A stretch of DNA of 13,833 bases from an archaeon. GTDB taxonomy: Archaea; Thermoproteota; Bathyarchaeia; TCS64. Location: contig JAHLLU010000020.1 in assembly GCA_020444005.1 (NCBI GenBank), positions 1 through 13,833 on the forward strand, written 5' to 3'. Position numbers and translations under genes: made by a program. The notes beneath the pieces are model-generated. The model was not told the origin of the DNA. It worked only from the letters and a program-made list of their open reading frames with translations, and made no database searches. Shown here piece by piece: positions 6,309 through 13,044 of this stretch; positions within the stretch are counted from its first letter, which is position 1, and every line of letters starts with the position of its first letter.

Positions 6309-7229
6309 CTGACTCAACCCCTACTAGACGGCTACGGTAGACCCGTAAAAAGCCTCAGAATTAGCCTAACACAGCGATGCGACTTTAACTGCTTCTTCTG
6401 CCACCAAGAAGGCGAACACAGCAACGGTGACGAACTCACAGTAAACGAGATCGAGACCATCGCCAAGATAGCATCAGAGCAAGGCGTACGATACATCAAG
6501 CTAACAGGCGGCGAACCCCTCATGAGGCGAGACATAGTCGAGATAGTACGTCGCGTAAAGCCTTATTTTGAAGAGGTTTCTATGACCACAAACGCCAGCA
6601 AACTGGTAGAACTCGCATGCAGTCTCAAAGAAGCTGGTTTAGCAAGGGTCAACATCAGTTTACACAGTCTTCACGCGGACAAGTTCAAAGAAATCACAGG
6701 TGTAGACAAGAAAGAAGAGGTTGAAGCAGGGATCAAGACAGCTCTTGAATGCGGTTTAACCCCAGTCAAAATGAACATGGTGGTGATGAAAGACGTCAAC
6801 CACGATGAGATAGAGGCTTTAATCAAGTTCAGTAGTGAGACAGGCGCGGTTCTCCAGTTGATAGAGTTCCAAGAACTGGAAAACGGGGTCGAGTACTATG
6901 ACAGACTTCACTATGATCTGATTCCAGTAGAGGAGATGCTCGCTGAGCGCTCAGAAAAAATAGTAGAGCGTGAGATGCACCGCAGAAAAATCTACTATCT
7001 AAAGAATGGCGCGCAAGTAGAAGTAGTACGTCCCATGCATAACAGCACCTTCTGCAAGTACTGTACACGACTCAGGGTAACCAGTGACGGAAAGATCAAG
7101 GCATGCTTAATGAGAGACGACAACCACGTACCATTTGTATCCTTGATGCGTAGCGGTGCAAGCCACGAGGAGCTTGTCGAGGCGTTCAAGGAAGGCGTAA
7201 GACGCAGAGAGCCATACTGGAAGGAGTAA
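6309..7229 (+). CDS. moaA: GTP 3',8-cyclase MoaA (non-canonical start)
   Basis: This radical-SAM enzyme makes 3',8-cyclo-GTP, the first step of pterin cofactor synthesis. With the CTG start it has 306 residues. GYGRPVKSLRISLTQRC is followed by the SAM-cluster cysteines C24-x3-C28-x2-C31, and GGEP lies at 67-70. The C-terminal second cluster is C249-x2-C252-x13-C266, the MoaA-specific spacing. The first in-frame ATG (6522) lies after the SAM cysteines and GGEP and would give a dead enzyme. No ATG, GTG or TTG is in frame between the upstream stop at 6264 and that ATG, so CTG at 6309 is preferred. ATA at 6291 and ATT at 6276 are alternatives. The GG tail of bacterial MoaA is absent; the protein ends RREPYWKE. 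It is the first gene of the moa operon. Confidence 0.92.
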   Translation: MTQPLLDGYGRPVKSLRISLTQRCDFNCFFCHQEGEHSNGDELTVNEIETIAKIASEQGVRYIKLTGGEPLMRRDIVEIVRRVKPYFEEVSMTTNASKLVELACSLKEAGLARVNISLHSLHADKFKEITGVDKKEEVEAGIKTALECGLTPVKMNMVVMKDVNHDEIEALIKFSSETGAVLQLIEFQELENGVEYYDRLHYDLIPVEEMLAERSEKIVEREMHRRKIYYLKNGAQVEVVRPMHNSTFCKYCTRLRVTSDGKIKACLMRDDNHVPFVSLMRSGASHEELVEAFKEGVRRREPYWKE

Positions 7230-7231
7230 CC

Positions 7232-7474
7232 GTGGAGATAAACGTCAGATACTTTGGGCAGTTCAGAGACTTTACGGGGAAACGTGAAGAATCATTAGAG
7301 GTAGCTGATGGAATCACCGTTGAGGCCATACGAGAACACGTCAGAGGCATCTATCCGAAGATCGCAGCCAAAGAACAGGTATTGGTGGCTGTGAACGGAA
7401 ACTTTGGACCACTGGACCAAGTAATTAATGAGTCAGATGAGGTTGCATTCTTCCCCCCGGTGAGTGGTGGTTAA
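7232..7474 (+). CDS. moaD: Molybdopterin synthase sulfur-carrier subunit MoaD
   Basis: This 80-residue ubiquitin-fold protein carries sulfur as a C-terminal thiocarboxylate to MoaE. The protein ends FFPPVSGG with the essential Gly-Gly tail exposed. The N-terminal strand INVRYFGQFRDFTGK and VNGNFGPLDQVINESDEVAF are typical of the family. The start is GTG at 7232, 2 nt after the moaA stop, with AAGGAG at 7221-7226 giving a 5-nt spacing. It abuts moaE directly. No adenylating enzyme (MoeB-like) is in the window, so thiocarboxylation must be encoded elsewhere. Confidence 0.93.
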   Translation: MEINVRYFGQFRDFTGKREESLEVADGITVEAIREHVRGIYPKIAAKEQVLVAVNGNFGPLDQVINESDEVAFFPPVSGG

Positions 7475-7891
7475 ATGATCAAGATACAACACGGAGACAT
7501 TGATGTCGAAACAGTTTTGGAGTCAGTCAAGAGCCCTTCCAGTGGGGGAGTAGTCACTTTTCTGGGCACCGTTCGTGATAACGCCAAGGGGCACAACGTA
7601 GAACAGATGAGTATTGAGGTCTATGAGGAGATGGCGTACAAGCAGTTGGAAGCCATCGAATCAGAGGCTCAGGAAAAATTCGGCGTCCATAAGATAACCG
7701 TAGTTCACAGGTATGGTGACTTGAAGGTGGGAGATAACATCGTGTTTATCGCGGTGGCTGCTGGGCACAGGGAGGAAGCGTTTGATGCCTGCAGGTATAT
7801 TATTGATGAGTTAAAGCAGCGTGTGCCCATATGGAAGAAGGAGACCACGCCAGAGGGGGAAATCTGGGTAGAGGGTGAAAAACATGAGTGA
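7475..7891 (+). CDS. moaE: Molybdopterin synthase catalytic subunit MoaE
   Basis: This 138-residue protein converts cyclic pyranopterin monophosphate to molybdopterin with sulfur from MoaD. Family motifs are GGVVTFLGTVRDNAKG, LEVYEEMA-like IEVYEEMAYKQLEAI, VVHRYGDLKVGDNIVFIAV, HREEAFDACRYIIDELK and VPIWKKE. K121 in IWKKE corresponds to the catalytic lysine of E. coli MoaE (K119), and TPEGEIWVEG follows as expected. The ATG directly follows the moaD stop codon. Its 3' end overlaps the start of moaC by 8 bp. Confidence 0.94.
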   Translation: MIKIQHGDIDVETVLESVKSPSSGGVVTFLGTVRDNAKGHNVEQMSIEVYEEMAYKQLEAIESEAQEKFGVHKITVVHRYGDLKVGDNIVFIAVAAGHREEAFDACRYIIDELKQRVPIWKKETTPEGEIWVEGEKHE

Positions 7892-8330
7892 TCCAGTGAA
7901 GATGATTGATGTCTCAGGTAAAGAGATAGTTTACAGGTCCGCGACAGCGGTTGGAAATATTAAACTCAAAAAAACAACAGTAGAGACCATCAAAGAAAAG
8001 GGTATCAAGAAAGGTGATCCGTTAACAGTAGGCGAGATCGCCGCGATTCTAGCCGTGAAAAAGACCCCCGAACTCATACCTCTATGCCATAATATTCCCA
8101 TAAGCCAAGTCGATGTATCCTATAGCTTCAACAAAGACCGCGTCGAAGCACGCTGCACCGTAATAACAAATGCTCAGACAGGAGTCGAGATGGAGGCACT
8201 CATGGGAGTAACCACCGCCCTCCTGAACATCTGGGACATGACAAAGTATCTTGAGAAAGACGAGAACGGTCAGTACCCAGACGCAGAGATCACAGAAATC
8301 AGGGTCATTGAGAAGAGGAAGGGACAATGA
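7884..8330 (+). CDS. moaC: Cyclic pyranopterin monophosphate synthase MoaC
   Basis: This enzyme, 148 residues here, converts the MoaA product to cyclic pyranopterin monophosphate. Motifs present are MIDVSGKEIVYRSATAVG, IPLCHNIPIS (residues 65-74), TGVEMEALMGVTTALLNIWD and MTKYLEKDENGQYP. D118 and K121 in WDMTKY match the catalytic Asp and Lys of E. coli MoaC (D128, K131). The ATG at 7884 is preferred over the in-frame GTG at 7875, because GAGGGTGA lies just upstream at Shine-Dalgarno distance and the GTG is part of it. The gene overlaps moaE at its start and moaB at its end (ATGA, 8327-8330). Confidence 0.94.
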   Translation: MSDPVKMIDVSGKEIVYRSATAVGNIKLKKTTVETIKEKGIKKGDPLTVGEIAAILAVKKTPELIPLCHNIPISQVDVSYSFNKDRVEARCTVITNAQTGVEMEALMGVTTALLNIWDMTKYLEKDENGQYPDAEITEIRVIEKRKGQ

Positions 8331-8821
8331 GCCATCCCCGAGATCAACAGGTAGAGACCTGCTTCGCGTTACTGGTGACCAGCGACTCACGTACACTTGA
8401 AACAGATGAGACAGGAAAACTAGCCGTAGAACTCATCGAGGCAGGGGGACACAAGGTAACAGAGAGAGACATCAAACCAAACAAACCAGAGGAGATCAAA
8501 CAATGGCTCAAGACAGCCATAACGGGAGAAGCACCGGTGATCATCACCAGCGGAGGCACTGGAATAGGCAGCGTTGACGTTACGGTGGATGTCGCGAGAA
8601 GCTTGTTCGATAAAGAGTTACCTGGTTTCGGTGAGCAGTTTAGACGCCTAAGTTACGATGAGGTAGGCGTAGCTGGTTTGATGAGCCGCGCCGCCGCTGG
8701 TGTAGCTGGGGGGAAGCTTATTTTCTGTCTTCCGGGTTCAAGGGGAGCCATGAGGACAGCTTTAGAGGAGATTATTTTGCCCGGGGTGGGGCATATGCTT
8801 TGGGAGTTGAAACGAAGATGA
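8327..8821 (+). CDS. moaB: Molybdopterin adenylyltransferase MoaB/MogA
   Basis: This 164-residue MPTbinding-fold protein activates molybdopterin with ATP to give adenylated molybdopterin, as shown for archaeal MoaB proteins. It contains VTSDSRTLETDETGK, IITSGGTGIGSVDVT (TSGGTG at 74-79), PGFGEQFRRLSYDEVG, AGLMSRAAAGVAGGK and LPGSRGAMRTALEE, all hallmark segments. The start codon overlaps the moaC stop (ATGA) and its own stop overlaps the moeA ATG in the same way, which indicates translational coupling on both sides. Confidence 0.92.
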   Translation: MSHPRDQQVETCFALLVTSDSRTLETDETGKLAVELIEAGGHKVTERDIKPNKPEEIKQWLKTAITGEAPVIITSGGTGIGSVDVTVDVARSLFDKELPGFGEQFRRLSYDEVGVAGLMSRAAAGVAGGKLIFCLPGSRGAMRTALEEIILPGVGHMLWELKRR

Positions 8822-10023
8822 CGATGAAGCCATTTGGAGAACTGATGCCAAGACTTGAGGCACTAGAGATCATAGATGAAAAAACACCACAAGTAACTGC
8901 TACAGAGAAGATACCAATACAGGAATCAGTTGGACGAGTCCTAGCCACAGACATAGTAGCCGGCTTCAACGTGCCCCCATTCCCAAGAGCCAGCATGGAC
9001 GGCTATGCGGTTAAAGCCACTGACACAGGGAAGATACCAGCCAAACTCAGGTTAATCGGAGCTCAACACACAGGCGGTATCTTCGAAGGCACAGTAAACA
9101 CAGGAGAATGTCTTGAGATTGCAACAGGAAGCCCCATGCCAGACGGAGCAGACGCAGTGGTGATGGTGGAATACACTGAGCTAGAGGGCGAATATGTAGT
9201 TATCAAGCGAAGCGTTACTCCAGGTAAGAATATGGCGCCAGCCGGAGAAGATATGATCAAAGGCACCAAGGTGCTTGAATCAGGGGCATACATCACCCCC
9301 GGCGTACTAGGAGCATTAGCAGCACTAGGATACACGGATATTGATGTCTACGTAAAGCCTAGGGTAGCCATCTATAGCAGCGGACCGGAGATAGCGCCAC
9401 AGGGAACCCCATTAGAGCCGGGTCAAATCTATGATATCAACAGCTATACACTAGAATCAGTCATCCAGATGAACGGCGGAGAACCCGAAAAACGTGGGAT
9501 AATGGAGGACAACCTAGACTCTATCAAACGGAGCCTTCGAGACGCATCAAACTACGATATCGGGGTATTCAGCGGAGGCAGCAGCGTAGGCGTCAAGGAC
9601 CTATTTGGGGAAGCCATAGAAGAGTTAGGTGAGATCTATTTCCATGGCGTTAAGACCAAGCCGGGTAAACCCACTCTGTTCGGTAAACTGGGGGATACAA
9701 TGATTTTCGGTATGCCCGGGTATCCGACAAGCTGTCTGAATAACAGTTATGTGTATTTGCTTCCGGCTCTCAGGAAGATGGCGAGGTTGCCGGCTAAGCA
9801 CTGGGTTAAGGTATTGGTACCAATAGGTGAGGGATTTGAGTCCAAGGGTGATCGTGAGCAGTTTATCACCGTTGAGATCAGGGAAGGGAAAACCTATAGG
9901 GTGTTCAAGCAGAGCGGTGATATCACCAGTATGACTCATGCTGATGGATTCATCATTCTACCAATTGGTTACAGTAAGCTTGAAGCCGGTGACACTGTTG
10001 AGGTTACTCTGCTCAACGTCTAG
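8818..10023 (+). CDS. moeA: Molybdopterin molybdenumtransferase MoeA
   Basis: This protein inserts molybdenum or tungsten into adenylated molybdopterin. It has 401 residues from the ATG at 8818, which overlaps the moaB stop as ATGA. An in-frame TTG at 8800 is less likely. Motifs are FPRASMDGYAVKA (about 55-67), EIATGSPMPDGADAVVMVE, the MPT-binding loop FSGGSSVGVKDL (SGGSSVG 252-258), VKTKPGKPTLFG and GMPGYPTSCLNN (MPGYPTS 299-305), then a C-terminal beta-barrel domain IV. It is the single-domain type without the PBP-like sensor fused to some archaeal MoeA proteins. It is the only moeA in the window. Many archaea have two, and whether this one serves Mo or W cannot be read from sequence. Confidence 0.93.
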   Translation: MTMKPFGELMPRLEALEIIDEKTPQVTATEKIPIQESVGRVLATDIVAGFNVPPFPRASMDGYAVKATDTGKIPAKLRLIGAQHTGGIFEGTVNTGECLEIATGSPMPDGADAVVMVEYTELEGEYVVIKRSVTPGKNMAPAGEDMIKGTKVLESGAYITPGVLGALAALGYTDIDVYVKPRVAIYSSGPEIAPQGTPLEPGQIYDINSYTLESVIQMNGGEPEKRGIMEDNLDSIKRSLRDASNYDIGVFSGGSSVGVKDLFGEAIEELGEIYFHGVKTKPGKPTLFGKLGDTMIFGMPGYPTSCLNNSYVYLLPALRKMARLPAKHWVKVLVPIGEGFESKGDREQFITVEIREGKTYRVFKQSGDITSMTHADGFIILPIGYSKLEAGDTVEVTLLNV

Positions 10024-10028
10024 TAGAG

Positions 10029-10036
10029 CTTAAAAC
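10029..10036 (+). promoter_or_regulatory. TATA-like box before the kynureninase gene
   Basis: CTTAAAAC lies about 27 bp before the ATG at 10059, inside the 35-bp gap after moeA. There is no Shine-Dalgarno site before that ATG, as expected for a leaderless transcript. Read-through from moeA also remains possible because there is no T-tract in the gap. Confidence 0.45.
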
Positions 10037-10058
10037 CCGGTACCGTGTTTCATAGCCC

Positions 10059-11345
10059 ATGACAGAGTACAGGCTTGACGAGGATTTTGCCCTCGAAATG
10101 GACGCCAAGGACCCTCTTGCGGGTTATAAGGAAAGATTCTATCCCCTTGGAGACGCTATCTACATGGATGGTAACAGTCTCGGGTTAATGAGCAAAGACG
10201 CCGAGAAAACACTCTACAGACTCATTGAAGAGTGGAAAACCCTAGGTATCAAAGGATGGGGCGGCGGAAAGATACCATGGATCAGCTACGCCGAGGAACT
10301 AGGCAACCTACAGGCACCACTTGTAGGCGCCGAGAAAGACGAGTGCGTCGTGACTGGTGGTACAACCATCAATCTGCACACATTGGTCTCAACATTCTAC
10401 AAGCCAGAGGGAAAAAGAAAGAAGATTCTAGCTGATGAACTGAACTTCCCAAGCGACCTCTATGCTTTGAGCGCAGAGATCAGGCTCAAAGGCGGAGACC
10501 CAGACGAGGACTTGCTGCTTGTCCGAAGCAGGGACGGTATGATCATCGAGGAAGACGACATCATCGCAGCCATGACAGACGAGATACAGCTTGCATTGCT
10601 GCCCAGCGTCTACTATAAATCCGGTCAGCTTCTGGACATGAAGCGGATCACTGAGGAAGCTCACAAGCGTGGTATTATCGTTGGATTCGACTGCAGCCAC
10701 AGCACAGGCGTTGTTCCTCACAAGTTCAGTGAGTGGGGTAGCGACTTTGCTTTCTGGTGTAACTACAAGTACATGAACGGTGGACCCGGAAGCACAGGCA
10801 GCATCTACGTCAACAAAAAACACTGGGGCAAGATGCCCGGTATGGCGGGGTGGTTCGGTAACGCACGATCAACTATGTTCGAGATGAAGACCGACTTTGA
10901 CCCAGCCCGTACAGCATCAGCTTGGCAGATAGGCACTACCACTATGCTCAGCACTGCGCCTATAGAGGGTAGTCTACGCATGATGAGAGAGGCGAGTATC
11001 GAAGCGATTAGGGAGAAGAGTCTCAAGATCACAGGCTATTTGATGTACTTGATTGATGAGATGCTCAGTAAGGAGCCCTATAATTATGGTATAGCGACTC
11101 CGAGAGCAGCTGAGAGGCGTGGAGGACACGTGGGTGTCTATCATAAGGAAGGCTGGAGAATCAATCAGGCTTTGATTGCTCGTAACGTGGTTCCGGATTT
11201 CCGTCCACCGAACATTATCAGGCTGGCTCCTGTGCCCTTGTATATCAGTTATCATGATGTCTGGAAGGTTGCACAGCACCTGAAGGCTGTAATCGATAAC
11301 AAAGAGTTCGAAAAGTTCACGGATGACAGAAGCACTGTCACCTAA
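10059..11345 (+). CDS. kynU: Kynureninase
   Basis: This PLP enzyme cleaves kynurenine (or 3-hydroxykynurenine) to anthranilate (or 3-hydroxyanthranilate) and alanine. At 428 residues it has the full family length. Visible signatures are AIYMDGNSLGLM (33-44), VVTGGTTINLHTLVSTFYKP, the FPSD turn (130-133), VGFDCSHSTGVVPH with D211 facing the pyridine nitrogen, and NYKYMNGGPGS with K237 as the PLP lysine. PGMAGWFGNA, ASAWQIGTTTMLSTAPIEG, RRGGHVGVYHKEGWRINQAL and PDFRPPNIIRLAPVPLYIS follow in order. It follows moeA by 35 bp but has its own TATA-like box. No tryptophan dioxygenase, formamidase or kynurenine monooxygenase gene is adjacent, so its pathway here is unknown. Confidence 0.95.
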   Translation: MTEYRLDEDFALEMDAKDPLAGYKERFYPLGDAIYMDGNSLGLMSKDAEKTLYRLIEEWKTLGIKGWGGGKIPWISYAEELGNLQAPLVGAEKDECVVTGGTTINLHTLVSTFYKPEGKRKKILADELNFPSDLYALSAEIRLKGGDPDEDLLLVRSRDGMIIEEDDIIAAMTDEIQLALLPSVYYKSGQLLDMKRITEEAHKRGIIVGFDCSHSTGVVPHKFSEWGSDFAFWCNYKYMNGGPGSTGSIYVNKKHWGKMPGMAGWFGNARSTMFEMKTDFDPARTASAWQIGTTTMLSTAPIEGSLRMMREASIEAIREKSLKITGYLMYLIDEMLSKEPYNYGIATPRAAERRGGHVGVYHKEGWRINQALIARNVVPDFRPPNIIRLAPVPLYISYHDVWKVAQHLKAVIDNKEFEKFTDDRSTVT

Positions 11346-11381
11346 TCCCATTTATCCATATTGAACCACTTTTTTACTTCT

Positions 11382-11406
11382 AAAACCCGTTAAGGTAACG
11401 GTTTTT
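11382..11406. terminator. Two-way hairpin terminator between convergent genes
   Basis: CCGTTA (11387-11392) and TAACGG (11396-11401) form a perfect 6-bp stem with a 3-nt loop. A-rich bases on the left and T5 at 11402-11406 extend it past one mismatch. T-tracts follow the hairpin on both strands, so it can serve kynU from the left and the Cys-rich gene from the right. The T-runs at 11370-11375 and 11473-11477 add archaeal-style termination signal on the plus strand. Confidence 0.6.
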
Positions 11407-11479
11407 GTCATATATCAAAGACGGATCTGGGAGTTTCTGGGGTTTCTTTTATTGAAATAAGCTGCTTTCGGGTTTTTCT

Positions 11480-11503
11480 GGGGGTACCCCCTCCCCCTTT
11501 TTT
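11480..11503 (+). terminator. GC palindrome with C- and T-tract
   Basis: GGGGGTACCCCC at 11480-11491 is a perfect 12-bp palindrome, followed by TCCCCC and six T residues at 11498-11503. It lies just past the minus-strand stop at 11507 and 135 bp beyond kynU. A back-up plus-strand terminator that keeps kynU transcripts out of the opposing genes is the simplest reading. The rest of the 11346-11506 gap holds only T-rich tracts. Confidence 0.4.
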
Positions 11504-11506
11504 AGG

Positions 11507-12133
11507 TTAGGTTTCTAGTACCTTTTCTAGCAGTTTTTCTGCTCGGTCTGTGTTGAAGACCGCGCACTCGCAGCATTTTCCCATGATTTTTGCTGCTTGT
11601 TTGGGGGTGAGTTTTCTCATTCTTACCTGTTCCATCATCTTATGGATATAATTGAAGGAGACCATCCCGTGCCCACAGAGTGAGTTAATCTCAAGCACAT
11701 CACGCTCAGGTAGCCTATCCTTGGCTCCCCAGAAGCCGAGACTCTGCTCGACGCTATGACGTACAATACCGTTTTTGCCACAGCACTCATGGACGCCTTC
11801 AAGCAAACCACTGACGTTGATACTGATGCCAAGATCAGCCTCAATTAGTTCTGCTATTACTTTTTCGAGTGTTTCTACGTCTGTGAAGACTGCTCCGCTT
11901 GTTGATCCATCCTTGAGGTTAGTGATGAGATCGTTGAACTCGACGTCGTCTTGAAGCACTGTACCATATTTGCTGCTGCCTATGTTGATAGGGCCATACT
12001 TGTTGCATATCTTGAGGAACTCATGTATCTTTGGCGCTGTTCCCGGTTTGATCTCCTTGGCTATACTCGTAAAGATAACGTAGTCGCCTTTCAGGTCCTC
12101 TAGTTTGCCCTGTCTATGAAGTGTGTTAGTCAT
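11507..12133 (-). CDS. Uncharacterised Cys/His-rich protein, partner of ferredoxin-like gene
   Basis: I do not recognise this 208-residue protein. The N-terminal half is a mixed alpha/beta region without Cys pairs. The C-terminal half holds three Cys/His groups at even spacing: HECCG (H115, C117, C118), CGHG (C153, H155) and CCEC (C187, C188, C190). These would suit an Fe-S or other metal site. There is no signal peptide or membrane segment. A longer frame opens at 12253, but the ATG at 12133 has AAGGAGG at the right distance and overlaps the upstream stop as ATGA, so it is preferred. Tight coupling with the di-cluster ferredoxin-like gene implies a joint redox complex; the reaction is unknown. 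Confidence 0.75.
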   Translation of the reverse strand: MTNTLHRQGKLEDLKGDYVIFTSIAKEIKPGTAPKIHEFLKICNKYGPINIGSSKYGTVLQDDVEFNDLITNLKDGSTSGAVFTDVETLEKVIAELIEADLGISINVSGLLEGVHECCGKNGIVRHSVEQSLGFWGAKDRLPERDVLEINSLCGHGMVSFNYIHKMMEQVRMRKLTPKQAAKIMGKCCECAVFNTDRAEKLLEKVLET

Positions 12134-12945
12134 GCTGTTTCCTCCTTGAACAATGGTCTCCCGAGACCTAGGTTTGTCTTCCCATTGAGTGATAGTTTGT
12201 ATCCTGCTTTCTCGACCCATTGTTGATGGGGTATTGAGCCATCTGGGAGACATTTTGATGCTACGCCGACTGAGAAAACGGTGTCAAGCTCGGTTTGAAT
12301 ATCTTTAAGGGTTTGAAGATACTCGGGTATCCGTTCAAGCTTGGTTTTTACCTCGATAATCGCTGAGAGCACCTTTTCATCAAGCACCTCGTCCCTAATT
12401 TTCCCTGTCTTGGGGTCAGTCATTAATTGTGTTACTGGGTTGAATTCCTCAAAGTGAGGCTCAAGAGGGCTCAACGCCATCGCTACCTTCTCAACATCCC
12501 TGAAATAGGCGCCTGTACCGGGGCGTCCAAGCTCAATTACTATTCCAGCATCACCTGTACGTAGCCTACCGGTGATATCGTTGGTCTTGATCTCCTCGGT
12601 GCCTCTTCCACCGACGCCTGTTCCGGCGTGTACTACTGTGGGGTCACTGAAGGCTGCTCGTAGGCTTCTCGGGTACTCAAGCTCTGGTGGCGTTAATGCT
12701 CCAGTTGGGCATACGTCTGGTGCAGCCATGTATTGAAGGCGGAAAACTCCGAGAATACCTCGAATTATGCGTACTAGGAATGGGGGATATCTCTCGTCTC
12801 TTAGTAGCCTATAACAGGTTGAGCATTCAACGCATTTGTCTTGGTTTACAATTGATTTGCCGTCGGTGTCTAAGGATATGGCTTCCATAGGGCAAACTGG
12901 GTGACAGTTGCCACAGCCTACACATTTTGTTTTATCGATCTCCAC
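12130..12945 (-). CDS. Di-[4Fe-4S] ferredoxin-like protein with long C-terminal domain
   Basis: This 271-residue protein starts at GTG 12945-12943. Cluster site one is classical: C8-x2-C11-x2-C14-x3-C18-P. Site two has C38-x2-C41-x2-C44, but its partner C79-P lies 34 residues later, so a basic, hydrophobic insert (RYPPFLVRIIRGILGVF) splits the motif. From about residue 105 there is a non-ferredoxin domain with a Gly-rich stretch (HAGTGVGGRGTEE) and ITGRLRTGDAGIVIELGRPG, followed by DVEKVAMALSPL and a helical end. I know of no function for this domain. It is the first gene of a two-gene operon and convergent with kynU. Electron transfer to the product of the next gene is inferred. Confidence 0.82.
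   Translation of the reverse strand: MEIDKTKCVGCGNCHPVCPMEAISLDTDGKSIVNQDKCVECSTCYRLLRDERYPPFLVRIIRGILGVFRLQYMAAPDVCPTGALTPPELEYPRSLRAAFSDPTVVHAGTGVGGRGTEEIKTNDITGRLRTGDAGIVIELGRPGTGAYFRDVEKVAMALSPLEPHFEEFNPVTQLMTDPKTGKIRDEVLDEKVLSAIIEVKTKLERIPEYLQTLKDIQTELDTVFSVGVASKCLPDGSIPHQQWVEKAGYKLSLNGKTNLGLGRPLFKEETA
12141..12147 (-). promoter_or_regulatory. Shine-Dalgarno site of the Cys/His-rich gene
   Basis: Reads AAGGAGG on the minus strand, 7 nt before the ATG at 12133-12131. It is the strongest ribosome-binding site seen in the window and fixes the start of the second gene inside the end of the first. Confidence 0.8.
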
Positions 12946-13044
12946 AGAAACTCACAGAGTATTATGGGTGGTATGATGGATATGATACTTACCAACCCGA
13001 TATCTACGAAACAAGATTAAGCACCCAGAACCATCAGTAAGCAG
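12946..13044. promoter_or_regulatory. Divergent intergenic region, ferredoxin-like and transglutaminase-like genes
   Basis: This 99-bp gap separates two divergent starts and must hold both promoters. No strong TATA box or Shine-Dalgarno site is visible in either direction. AGATTAAG at about 13014-13021 is a weak candidate for the plus-strand gene. No convincing inverted or direct repeat is seen. Confidence 0.3.

Noticed and set aside
6522..7229. moaA starting at the first in-frame ATG
   Set aside because: That start would drop the SAM-cluster cysteines and the GGEP motif encoded just upstream in the same open frame.
11507..12133. Cys/His-rich protein as an HdrB-like CCG-domain protein
   Set aside because: The HECCG motif and about 33-residue spacing recall CCG domains, but the expected downstream CxxC is CGHG here and the leading Cys is missing.
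12134..12253. Longer N-terminus for the Cys/His-rich protein, from 12253
   Set aside because: It would overlap 120 extra bases of the ferredoxin-like gene. The ATG at 12133 has a strong Shine-Dalgarno site and an ATGA overlap.
12687..12890. Plus-strand open frame opposite the ferredoxin-like gene
   Set aside because: It is antisense to the conserved Fe-S motifs, with no Shine-Dalgarno site or protein features.
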